From Edolisoma coerulescens (lineage: Eukaryota; Chordata; Aves; Passeriformes; Campephagidae), in assembly GCA_013397115.1 (NCBI GenBank), contig VWZW01006282.1, positions 2,479,831 to 2,543,830 on the forward strand: a stretch of 64,000 bases of DNA. The letters are read 5' to 3'. The position numbers and the translations under genes are program-made. Positions 25,069-36,342 of this stretch are shown in pieces (the first letter of the stretch is position 1; each line of letters starts with the position of its first letter). Below the pieces are notes generated by a model. That model was given only the letters and a program-made list of their open reading frames with translations. It did no database searches and was not told where the DNA came from.

Positions 25069-26364
25069 TTAAGGATTAAAACTTACCACTTTACCAGGCC
25101 TTGCCCATGTGCAAATAAATCCCTCCTGACAAGCAGTGACTATACAGTCTTCAAGAAAAATTAACACAGTCAGTCTTTCATGTGCTATCTTTTTACAGAT
25201 AAGAGGCTCTAACAAGGGAACATCTTCCATTCGGGGACAGAGAGGTGTTCCCAAAGTTTTAGCTGGGTCCGTTTTGGTTTTAGTAACTAGGTTCAGTTTG
25301 TCACTGCTCTTGCTAGATATATGTCCCATGCTATGGTTTCTCTTGTGATCTTTTTCATGGTGTCTTTCCTTCCGATCGTGTAGCGATAAGGTTGCAAATT
25401 TACTAACGCCAGAAGCAATGGCACCATCCATGACACTGCTTTTACTGCCAGCATTTGAGACTGCAGAGTGTGGAAGGCTGTTTGACCGTGGAAGAGGAGG
25501 GGGTACAGAGTTTCCAGGTGTTGTGATACTGTTTCCATTACTTCCTGGGTTAGTTCCACCACTTCCTGCAGGTGGACTTGTGGCATTCATGACATTTGTA
25601 TGTGTCCTTGCTCTTGAGAGAGGTTGGTGGGGGAAGAGGATATCTTCTGTAAGATCCCACAAACAGAGCTGTGTGTCCTGGCCTACTGAACCAAATCTAT
25701 ACGTTACACTTACGGGACGACTGTCTGTAGAGTTCCTTTTGGATAGTCTAGATTGCGTGCTATTTGCTCGATCTCTGCCAAAATGAAGGTCTTGGAAATC
25801 CTCATCACTTCCGCTAAATTCCATCGGGTCACTCTCTTCTACGCTAGTGGTATATGGATCAAACGCCACCACACTGACCCACGATTTATGTCCGTGGCCT
25901 CGCGCTATAACTCGACAGTCCACGAAAGACCAAACTGTCACCAAGTCATCCTCTCCACCTGTCACTATGTATTTCCCATCGGGACTCCAACACACACACA
26001 GCAGTCCTCCAAAGTAGCTTTTCATTGTACCATGCAATTCCACTGAATCAAAGTTAAACACGCGAAGAAAACCATCCTGGCTCACACACGCCAGGAACTT
26101 CCCATCAGGGGAAAAGGCAAATTCATTCAGGGCACCCTCACCTACTGTCCATTTAAGCAGAGGGTTTCTTGTGGATTTACTCTTGCAAGTGTGCACTGCA
26201 AAACTCTCTCCTTGTTTAAGTAGCTGGTAGTGCGGGGCTGTGGTACCACAAGTGTGCTCCACGTTATACAAGTACATATTGCCACTGGAATGAGCTACTA
26301 GGAAAAGGCTTTCCGAACCTGGTACCCATTTTACACAGGTTACTCGGGACTTGTCTATTAGTCT
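25069..26364 (-). CDS. WDR20: WDR20, large 3' coding exon (exon 3), 431 residues plus stop
   Basis: WDR20 is a WD-repeat protein that, with WDR48/UAF1, activates the deubiquitinases USP12 and USP46. This exon starts after the acceptor TTTTTCACAG with RLIDKSRVTCVKWVPGSE and is nearly identical to mammalian WDR20. Within its 431 residues, WD blades are at about 8-35, 78-107 (FSPDGKFLACVSQDG), 120-146 (WSPDGKYIVTGGEDD, VTVWSF) and 158-170, resumed at 218-236 (SVGQDTQLCLWDL). The last blade is 397-421, FLEDCIVTACQEGFICTWAR. Between blades are an acidic Ser-rich insert (175-192), a long Ser/Pro/Gly linker (255-315) and a His/Lys-rich basic stretch (328-347). The frame continues exactly from exon 2. 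Upstream in-frame residues to 26481 are intron. It ends VVSFNP, where a GTAAGT donor overlaps the last codons. Confidence 0.97.
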   Translation of the reverse strand, partial: RLIDKSRVTCVKWVPGSESLFLVAHSSGNMYLYNVEHTCGTTAPHYQLLKQGESFAVHTCKSKSTRNPLLKWTVGEGALNEFAFSPDGKFLACVSQDGFLRVFNFDSVELHGTMKSYFGGLLCVCWSPDGKYIVTGGEDDLVTVWSFVDCRVIARGHGHKSWVSVVAFDPYTTSVEESDPMEFSGSDEDFQDLHFGRDRANSTQSRLSKRNSTDSRPVSVTYRFGSVGQDTQLCLWDLTEDILFPHQPLSRARTHTNVMNATSPPAGSGGTNPGSNGNSITTPGNSVPPPLPRSNSLPHSAVSNAGSKSSVMDGAIASGVSKFATLSLHDRKERHHEKDHKRNHSMGHISSKSSDKLNLVTKTKTDPAKTLGTPLCPRMEDVPLLEPLICKKIAHERLTVLIFLEDCIVTACQEGFICTWARPGKVVSFNP

Positions 26365-29300
26365 CTGTGAAAAACAAAGAAGATATACATCAGAAACTCT
26401 GAAAATTAAACTTTTCATGATTAACTGTAAATCTGAGCTTGCAGGGTGATGAGGAACAATACTTAAACAAAGTGAATTCAACTTTCTAGACAGGAACTAT
26501 GTTACTGTATTTGCAAAAACTTATCAGGCAGTAAAGAGGAAATTATTTTCAGACAAAGTGCTTTCAAAGGTTATTTTTATGGTCCAGTCACATTCCACAA
26601 AGACCATACTTCAATCAAGCCAATCTGTTATGAATCTAAAAGCAGTGCTCTTTGGTTTACTTTTCCCTGTGCAGGCTGAAGAGCACGAGAAGTAAACAAG
26701 AAAACACTGAATGAGCTAAAGGGAAAAAAAGCAGTTACTCATCTGTATTATACAGCAAACAGGTTACAAATCAACAACAGTAAATTTAGGCTCTGATTTT
26801 ATCTGAAATCACAAAATCCAATCTCTGAAAAAAGCTCTACCAGCTTTTACTGATTCAAGAAGCAAAGGCTGCATACACAGTGACCCTGTTATCATGTGGC
26901 TGGAAAGTCAGTAGGTAAATGCATGTGCCTTGGGTGAATTCACAAGGCACCACATACTTTTCACCTTGGAATCCCCAACCTCCAATTATTTTTCTTTCAA
27001 CAGCCAAGGGCCTGTCAATACGCTGTTACCATTTGATTAAGCACTTTCCTTTAGAGCAAAACATTTTAATAGAGTTCATCATTGTAGAAGAATGGACACA
27101 CACTGAACAAACATTCCTGGTCATAATGTCTTCAATGGTCTAAGAACTGAGAGGTAAAGTTTGACTCCTTTGACTACAGTAGTCCTGGTGGACTTCCACA
27201 ACTTACTATGTTGGCCATGGCACCACTCAGCTGCAACTTGCAGAGAAGTAATTCTTTACAAGCACATTCAAGATTTGTATTTGGCATTTTGATTATAAGC
27301 AGAAAGAAGAGCTGAGCTACACAAAAGGCAAGAGTGCAAATATAGAGCCTAAGGAATATCAGAACAAGTTACAAAAGCCCTAAAAACAAAGAAAAAAGAA
27401 CCTCCCCAAAACCTTGCTATGCTGTTTATCACACATAAAAACCTCAAACTAAGGGATAATACATCGACTCTTATCTGTTCTGGAACTGTCACTGGAAAGC
27501 AGCACCTGGTCATTTTAAATTACACTTCTGCTGCTGTCAACCTCAGAGTAAAACCAAAAAGTCTCTCTCCTGTAATTTCTCATTGGTTAAAATAGCCATG
27601 GTGTATTTGAGAGCTGAGAGATGTAACTAACTATGGCAAAGTTCCCTCAAATGGGGTAGCTTTAAAATAATATAGTCTATGATTCTGTTGTGATACATTA
27701 GGTAGTTTGTCGTGTATTCACTGATACATATCATGCACGTCTCAATAATGATGGTATCAGAAACATTAGAGAGAAAGTTACCTGGCACACACCAGGAGAA
27801 CATGGACAGGGAACACCAGCCCACTGGTTTCCTGTAGGCAACAGTCTTCTCATCACCAGTATGGCAACAAAACCAAAATTTCTTGCTCTCTTCTATTAAA
27901 GCACCTCAATCTGACATACAACCTCTCCTCATAAGAGCACCTGCTCAACTTTTATACCAGAAATGGCACTTTTTGTCCACAACTATGTTGGGCTACATGA
28001 TCCTAAATACTGCAGAGAAACCCTGCAAACCTGATCTTTACTTCAAAGAGGCTGTGAAAAACAGAAGATTAAAATTTGCAATGAGAACAGATCAGCTCAA
28101 GGAGACAAGATGCAGAGAGACTTTAACCTGACACGTACAAGTGACTACAACACATCCCCTTTTCAAGATTAGAACTCTGAAGTTATGATTTTCAGGAGTT
28201 TTAAAAGCTTTCAACTGGGCTCACAAAGTTCTGCAGCACAACAAACCCAGACCTGCAGTCAGTAGGAGCAGCAGATGCATTACAAGAATGGACTGAATGC
28301 AGCATCAGCAAATCAGTGATGGAGGTTGGATAAAGAGCTTATGTTCAGAGTATGGAAGAACAGTAAATGAAGAAGCTTCAGTCACCAGTCAGAAACATGA
28401 GCCAAGATTATCTTGGTCATGTTTTGAAGAACTTGAAGGGACAAAGTTACAGGCACAGGCCACAAAAGACTGAAAAATCTGAGGCAATCAAAGAATGAGC
28501 ATTAAGGTCTGACACAGCTTTGGCAACAAAGATACAGGACAAGTTTATTAGGAAAAAAATTGCATCTTAGGCCTTCAGTTTAAATTTAAAAAAGGTTTAA
28601 AAAAGAAGATGAAAAAGCACTGGCTACTTTGATAATAACCAACTACTGCCTGGAAACAACTGAATCTGTGAGGTATACTTGGCTGGTTTGGGGAGTAAGA
28701 AAATATCATTAGTTTAATTTTGACACAGCTGGAAGGAGTACCACTGTGGATACAGATGGATTTATGCAGGCAGCCACAAGCTGCACAGTATCACTCAGCT
28801 CTGCCTTTCAAGTCCCTATCATCTTCTACATCAATGGAATTAACAAAAAAATGAGTAAGAAGTTAAGACTATGCTAGGGCTATTGCATTTTATGTTCAAC
28901 ATAACCTATCATAACATGTTGATTTATTTCATGTATCATATATATTCTGATTGCTATCCTGATTGCTCTACCACAGCTGATAATCAAAGCAGAGCTTTGG
29001 GCTAACTGAAGCACCAAATTACTCACAGGACAGGTGGTGAATTCTATTACCTCTGGCATGAGTGCTGGATCTGTAGAACAATGTAAACACTCATTCAGAC
29101 CACCTTATGCCTATGGTTATTCTTTAACACCATCTAAACTCGAAAATATATTCAAAACCCAAGAGGCACCTTCATCTTGAAGCAAATGAACTGTTTTTTC
29201 TCAAAGGAACTATAGATCAGCCACAGGAGTGGGAACTACTCTGTGATATGAAACCAGCTGTTTAGAGTATGTCTGCTACCCTTCCTAATACTTACAATAT

Positions 29301-30631
29301 TATTGTACAAGAATAAATAAGACTATTTGGGGGGGGNNNNNNNNNNNNNGGGGGGGGGAGGGGGAGGTGGTAGGACAATGCTAAAATTAATATTTCAACT
29401 CCTTATACAGAGGTTTCTACCAACAGACAAAAGATTCATTAAAAGATTCTCCAGCACTGTTTCCCACTCAACACAAGCAGAGAGACAGAGCAGTTGGGAC
29501 AAGGCCAGGTAGGAAGAAAAACGCCCCTCTTCTGATCTACATGTAGCTACTTTTAGAAAGCTGAGGAGGAATTAGATCTAATTATAAAACATCCCCAGTG
29601 AGAACAATACTTCAATCTTCTTTGCACAAGGAAGGAGCAAGGCAACACATCTCTCTGAGGCAGGAAAGGTATACTTTGAAAGCTGAGCAAGGCTTAACTT
29701 TATCTTGAAAAGTTCTAAGCCAGATTTGAAATTTCAAAAAAGAAAAGAAAAACAAACAAAAACCAACCAAGAGACCTGCAAACCTCTCTACAGAGATGGA
29801 TTAAAACAAAGAAGGAGCAAAAGAACAACCCCCAAAAGAAAGGCCCCTCCCCCAGACCACCCAAATTCCCATAGCTTATCCCCTGCAGAAAATGCTGTCA
29901 CAAGTTGTCCCAGTTCCCAGATTTCTTTCCTTATTGGCATCTGGACGCTTACTCTTCTAAAAATGTCAATGCTACCAGATATTGAAAGCCAGTGGTCCTG
30001 TAACTTGGCATTAGTACCCCCATAGTACTCCTTCTATCTTTCCTTATTGCATAGCAGCAGAAAAAGCAATGGTGAATTTCCTTCCGAACATCACATGGCC
30101 AAGACCTCGTAAGTCCTCAGCTTTTTCTGTGCACTCAGCTTTATATCCTACTCTTATCCAAGCAAGCCTTTAGGAATACTTGATTTAGGCAGCCTCTGCT
30201 GTAATGTCCCGACCATATATATTTGTATTTTTAACTTACTTAATATTTTGACTGTAATATATTGTTAAATAGGGGCTTAAAACTCTTCTTCACTGGTAAC
30301 CAGAAGCCTCAGAAACAACTGAATTCAGAGCACACACAACAACATTTATATTTGTAGACCTTATTTCCATCAGTAAACTGTCATCAACTCTAGTTACCCA
30401 AACTAGAAAATCCTAATTTTTAATCTTAAACCCCACAAGATGCCCTTATCTTTTCAAGATGAGTAACATTTTTGTTTAAACATTCCAAGCCAATGGAACA
30501 GCTGAAAAACAAAGGCAGTGACTGAAAAATAAGACACAGGCAAATGGAGCCACATCTACTGAACTTTGAAAATCTAGGAACTTCAATATCACAGATACAT
30601 TGCATGCAACAATATTAAGATTTCTACTTAC
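26365..30631 (-). other. WDR20: WDR20 intron 2
   Basis: The intron is bounded by GTAAGT (minus strand, just below 30632) and CACAG at 26365. No other gene is recognised inside. It contains a small sequence gap at 29337. ORFs here (27627-27824, 27883-28131, 29705-30025) look like chance. Confidence 0.9.
29337..29349. other. 13-base N gap within a G homopolymer
   Basis: Six or more G precede the Ns and at least eight G follow. The gap is most simply a poly-G stretch the assembler could not resolve. It lies in WDR20 intron 2. Confidence 0.95.
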
Positions 30632-30814
30632 TTCCTCATTAAATAATTTGCTAGTTTCTTTTTTAATAGGGTCTATAAGTTGGACCTGGCCTGCAGAGAA
30701 GCCCACTAGAAGAGACACACTTTCTGCTGTGGCTGTTAAGTGATTGAAGTCATGGCATGTAGGCTGTGTTCCTTTGTATATCCTTTTGTCTATTGGTTTA
30801 CTCAAGTCCGCAGC
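30632..30814 (-). CDS. WDR20: WDR20, second coding exon (61 residues)
   Basis: After the acceptor CTCTCTTTGCAG (minus strand) the exon reads AADLSKPIDKRIYKGTQPTC, then HDFNHLTATAESVSLLVGFS, AGQVQLIDPIKKETS and KLFNEE. It ends at GAGGAA|GTAAGT. It is 183 bp with phase 0 at both ends, joining to RLIDK of exon 3. The sequence appears unchanged from mammalian WDR20, so it is under strong constraint. It forms an early blade of the beta-propeller. The residues before AADLSK, about 80 in mammals, are on an exon not visible in this window. The open frame continues into intron on both sides; those parts are not coding. Confidence 0.96.
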
Positions 30815-33800
30815 CTGCAAAGAGAGCAAACAGAATTCAGACAGTTTATCACAATATGTGCACATAACCACTTCTATTTGAAAATAATGTTTATACTACA
30901 CAACAATTTATGCAATCACAAAATGCTACTTTAAAAAGCAGCTCTGCATTTATGAAAGACATCCAAGATCTTACCAAAATGTTTCTCTCTTTGTATTATG
31001 CAATATTTGTGTTTTTCATGCTTGCTACAAACTACACCTGCCCTTGCCTTTGCACCTACAGCACGTGACAAAGCAATGACAACCACTCAGTAGCACAAAG
31101 GCTCCTCTGAGTCCTCAAGATACCAGAAGGCTTCTCCTGCCACAAGAGCCATCACAGAGACAAGGTATCTTCTACTTTTCTAGTAGCACTTTCTCAGTAT
31201 TGAGTACAACCAATTTTGCATTAAAAATATCATATTCTCAATCACACAATTCTTGAACTGTAAGTCTATCCTTTATCAACAGGCAAACAAATGACATTGT
31301 TCTCCATAATCACAAAAAATGATCAACCAGCTCCTAGGAGAGCATTTTCTAGGAACAGTGACTCAAGATACTGACACTTCGATTATAAAATACATTTTAC
31401 ACCACTGAGCTACAAAGTAATTTGCTTCTGAAAATAGAATTCAAATATAGCTCAGACAAAGTAAGTGCCAACAAAACTGAGGAATTTCAATATAAACAAA
31501 TTAAGATCTAGCACTAAGTGTCAGAAGAATCAAAAGGAACAGAAAAGCAGTTTTAAATGCTCTCTCAGTTGTGTCACCCATGTTTATCCCCATATCACTT
31601 CTGAACAGACAAGTAAATCTTTCATCATCCAGAGATTAAACCCTACACATTTAATATGCAAGATCATACATCAGGTTCAACCTTGTTTTTTAACCTCCCT
31701 ATTTACTAGGTTCAGAGTCTGTAATTATAAAGCTGCAGATACTTAACAACATTACAGGCCTCAGATGTAGCTGTGATTTGGAGCTCAGATTGTAATTTTG
31801 ATATATATTTTTTCAGTATATTTAGTCAGAGGAAATCAGGCCAGCAATAAAAGAGAAAGTAAACAAGCTTCATATAAAATAGAATTGCTCCAGAGTATTA
31901 AACCTTGGAGGACAAGGTCTGAAGAGCAGCAGATCTCTGGTACTCGTAGAGCTACCCAGAGAAACTAGACCTGTCAGTAGGGAAAAATCCTAACTAGCTA
32001 CACAGGTGAGCCATTTCCAAGGCAAATTTAACTACAGGATATGCAGGATTTAACTACATGATAAGCATATCTACACAACAATATTAAAGTTGCACTTATG
32101 TTTTGCAGTATAAACCAGTTTAATCAGGTGTACGGCCTCCTGGTTAAAAACTCCAAAATGAGATGATTTATTACAATTTCTAAAGTCAGCAGACTAAAAA
32201 ATTAGTCCCCAGAGTCCAGAGATCCATTATAAGCTAAAAAAGAATACTACCGACACCTCTTCAAGGAGAAATTAAATAGAATACTAATTCTACTGGGAGA
32301 TGGCAGGATAATGCGCATGCCTGCCACAGAGCACTCCCAGGCTGATGCAAATCTGTCATTTGAAGCTGGAAGATCAAATCCTAAAGGCCTTGCTGTTACG
32401 TCTTAGACTGTGTAACATTCCCTTGTCCTGTATCACTACAAAACAAGTGATGCCAAGAGAGAACTCTCAGATTTGGGGTTGCATTTCTATCTGGAAGAGC
32501 AAGCTACACAAACACAGAGATGCATCCTCCATACCGCAAATAAATGCAGAATTAAAGCAAACCTATGAGACTCAAGGTTCTGTCCTCTGGACAAAAGTTG
32601 CAGCAGGGCTCAATGCCTAAGAACGAAGATCCATTCTAAAGTAAATACAGCTTGGCCTGAATCACACTGAATGACCAGAGAACCACAGGCTCTCCCAGCC
32701 AGCAGAGGACACAGGCATCACCAGCTTCTTCTGAATCCTCACAGTCCCTTTAAGCAGCAAAGAATCAATAGGTGGCTATGTTCAAACTATACCTTGCTCT
32801 TCAGTCTGGGTGAGGTTTTACATCACTAGCTTTTGGTTTTGTTGCCCAACAACTTTGGTGTGAGTGAAGTTCCCCATTTCATGAAATTGTGTGGTAACAG
32901 ACCCAGCAAGACATGAAATTCTGATAAATTAAATCTAAGCACAGACTTCGCTGTGCTTATTCTAGCTCTTCTCTGGGAACCAGATGGCAGTGAGAAGCTG
33001 TCTGAACTTAAATGAAGTATAAATAAACTAATTCAACCCAGAATTAACCAGGCTTCTACTGACAGGGATGCCCTGCCTTTTATTTACATGCAGCCACTGC
33101 TTTCAGTTACAGCACAGTTGTCTCATGGAGATAAGTCAAATCTACAAGCACTAAAGTACTGCTTTGGTCTAGATCTCTCTTAACTGAAAGAGAGTAGAAT
33201 CAATGGGCACAGGAACTAGGAGACATTTTCTTTATTTCTGCATGGTTGAAGGTTGCTATTGGATTTTGCTAAGAACAAGAAAAGTGCTTACTCATAAAAT
33301 TCAATCACGCCTGGGACTCGGCGTTTCATTAGCTCACCACTAAGCCCATTTGCTATTTTGTGCAAGATGTGATTCTCAGAGAAAAGCTTTTACATGAGAT
33401 CTGAGTCCATAAAAAACTGTCAAATCCTAGGATTTGACACTCTTTACTGAACAAGGTGATATGAACTGCCCCCCTCTTAGAAGAATGCTGATGTGCTTTG
33501 AAAAAACCCAGAAAAATCTTGAGATTAAGTGTAGCCAGACATGGAGGTTAAGGAGCAGGCACCCTCACCACGGCAGCTGGCAGCAAGCTATTTGCACACT
33601 TCCTGTCCCAATGCCTTTAAAATTTTCTTCTGAAAAACACTCAGCACTATTGCAGCCTGTCCACTTTGAGAACCTTACTCAATTGTGGATGACTCATGAT
33701 GAGAGCAACACTTTCAGTAATCACGACTGAAAGCAGAATGGGGCAGCTGATGCAAGGCAAGGAATCCAGACCATCATCCCGTACCTGTGCAAGCCTTGAA

Positions 33801-35739
33801 GTTCACCTCAGCTAATCAAGGCTCTGGTACTGGCACCTTGGCCAACTGATACCTGTGCTAAAAGTCTGTTCCTTCCAACATACAGCGGTGCTGCAAATAT
33901 CCCCCGGGCAAAGGGACAAGGAATAACAGTTTTTAGGCAACAACAGGAACCTCACACACCTGTAGAGTGCCAGCGACACAGCTGAACAAAACTGGTGTAC
34001 CTTGGGCATCAACAGCTTCTGAGTCCTGTCTCTGAACAGATTAAAACTCTACCTTAAGAGAACCTCACACTTGTTCACAGAAGAAAAATTGAACATTTAG
34101 GTTTTTTTGATGAATTCATAGTCTAGAAATAAAACATGAACCATGTGACTGTTTGGGGGACTCCCTAGTCTCATTTAGTTAACTCTCACAGCACAAAATT
34201 TTAGCAAAATTACTCCCACTCTGCTGAGGAGGGAGGGAAGGAGGGAAAAAAAAATAATCTAACAGTCTAACAGTAGCCCATTCACCCTGGATTCATGACT
34301 TCCAGTAGAAGGGCAGTCAAATGGAACATATTAATCACAGCTTTAACTACATAAAGAAGAAAATGGCAGAAAAAACCCAACCAAAAACAGGTACCTCAGT
34401 CTGAAGCAAATATTTAAGTATGCAGATTCTGATGTCTGAAATGTCTGATTAGGATGGGCATCAATAACCTTGGTTCTGTAGCTGTACGTAATTCTAAGGT
34501 CAAAGCCAAAGATTAATATCTTTCCAAGATTTATTTTATTGATCCAAGACTTAGAGCCTTCCTAATAAGATTGCCTAAACAGTGAATCACATTATTTTAA
34601 ATCAGCATTTAATCACACTCCTTGACAGATGTTATTTCGTACTGTATCTTTTCTTTTCCCAACTTACATTTGCAACTTTCTGCAAATTTTACTTGAATGA
34701 AATGTGTCATATATGTTACATTTCTTTCCAAGCTGAAAACATTGCCGAGATATTAAATTAATTACTTTATTAATTTATTTTATGTAATTTCAACTGTATT
34801 CATCAAAAGGCTTCCTTTAGATACTTAATAGAATTTAATATTAGATTTGCCAGGAGACTGGCTTTCAATGGGTCATAGCTGTAAGTGAGATTGAGGCAGA
34901 CTAGTGAAGGCAAACATTTAATAAAAATTTTACTGCCAAAAAATCCTCTTAAGAAAATCTCTCTTGTCCAGAGAATTAATTGATCTTGAACAGCAGATTA
35001 CAGATTGGCCATGTATGTACAGCTCTAGTGCACAATAAAAGAGAAGACACACAGAATCAAGACAATGTACTTTTGAAAACAATTTCCTCAGTGTTTCTGG
35101 AGCTTGGAATTCACAACTGATTGCCTGTAACCCGCTATCTCTTCCACACCTTGCTGTCCAATTTAATGGTCCCTGGTCTAGAAACAGAACAATTTGAGAA
35201 AGCTGTGCTTGTTATAATGCTGTACAAGTAACAGAAGAAACCAACTCTTAGAATTATTACGAAGTGAATTTCTTTGAACTTCACAGATGCTCTTTAAAAC
35301 TTAGCTGAAAAAAGAGGCAAGGCAACCCCTGCTGCAGCCCTCTGCTTTACAGATTCTCCTGTGAATAGGACAGAGCCCTCCCTGACTTGCTCACTGCATT
35401 AGCAAGGACAGGGAAAACTGAACTTGTTTATTCTTCCTCCATGTCTCTCCTTCCTGCAGAGGTAGGTGAAGGACAGAGAATGCTGAGGAACACAAGAAAG
35501 CAGAGTTATCCCAGGCACTTTTGTAGAATTTCCTGGCCAACTCTGTTCCTTGTTTCTGTACACAAGTTTCTGCCAGAAATACCAGCGTCGATACTTCACA
35601 CTGGAAATTTCTCTAATTACTTTATTACCAAAGGAGTAGATTTCCAGATTTTTTGGTTTTATATCCCAGATACAGATCATTTAATATTAGCAACAGAATA
35701 ATTTGTAGTTACATCACTGTTGTTTCAAGCTGGTCTGAT

Positions 35740-35825
35740 CTCACAGCTGACCCTGCTTTGGCCAGGCTAGACTGGAGACTCTCAGAGGTCCCTTCTGACC
35801 TGAAGAGCCCTGGAATTCTAAGCTT
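35740..35825 (+). mobile_element. CR1 LINE 3' tail fragment
   Basis: The segment contains the typical CR1 3' end: CTGACCCTGCTTTGGCCAGG, then a GGCTAGACTGGAGACTCTCA-like stretch, AGGTCCCTTCTGACCTGAAG and an ending near GAATTCTAAG. Avian CR1 copies are usually short 5'-truncated 3' ends like this. The exact edges are uncertain. Confidence 0.8.
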
Positions 35826-36300
35826 AGGATCAACCAAAGCAGCAGCAACAGCCACTCCCAGCTTACTTAACAGGTCTGGTTTGCATCTTAAAGCAACTTC
35901 AGGAAGCAAAAAAACTCCAGGAACAAGTTGGTTGTCTTTCCCTAAAAAAACCACTGATGTAGGGCAAAAGTTCTGCTTAGTTTATATAAAATACAACAGG
36001 CAACACTCCCTGCAAGTATAAAGCCCTAACAAAACACTCTTCGGTGCAGCTGACAGTGCCACAGCCTGTCAGTAGCAAACTGGCTTCTACAAATTTAACT
36101 GCACGTAAGCTGACAGACTGCTGACTTGGCTTTCTTGGCAAAAAGTTTGAAGTCTGGCAAGAACTCACATCAGTTCCAGCATCCCTTCAGATTCACAAAC
36201 CTTTCAGGTAGTGTACAAGTCAATACAAGTTCACTTCAGAAGCCCCCCAGAAAACTTAAAATAGTTTAAAAGCTTCTCAGCTTTCACTTAGAAATCAAAA

Positions 36301-36302
<2 letters not shown>

Positions 36303-36337
<35 letters not shown>
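36303..36337 (+). repeat. A35 homopolymer
   Basis: An uninterrupted run of about 35 A follows ATAAAAATA-like sequence. The preceding 300 bp shows no recognisable retrogene or SINE body and no clear target duplication, so I call only the simple repeat. Confidence 0.9.

Positions 36338-36342
<5 letters not shown>

Noticed and set aside
25418..25786. 122-codon plus-strand frame
   Set aside because: It is antisense to the highly conserved WDR20 coding exon and is a shadow of it.
26365..26481. N-terminal extension of the WDR20 exon frame beginning MNSLCLSIV
   Set aside because: A clear acceptor (CACAG) lies at 26365 and the exon 2 sequence joins exactly at RLIDK, so the extension is intron.
35900..36340. 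Possible processed pseudogene ending in the A35 run
   Set aside because: No protein or transcript similarity upstream, no target duplication seen.
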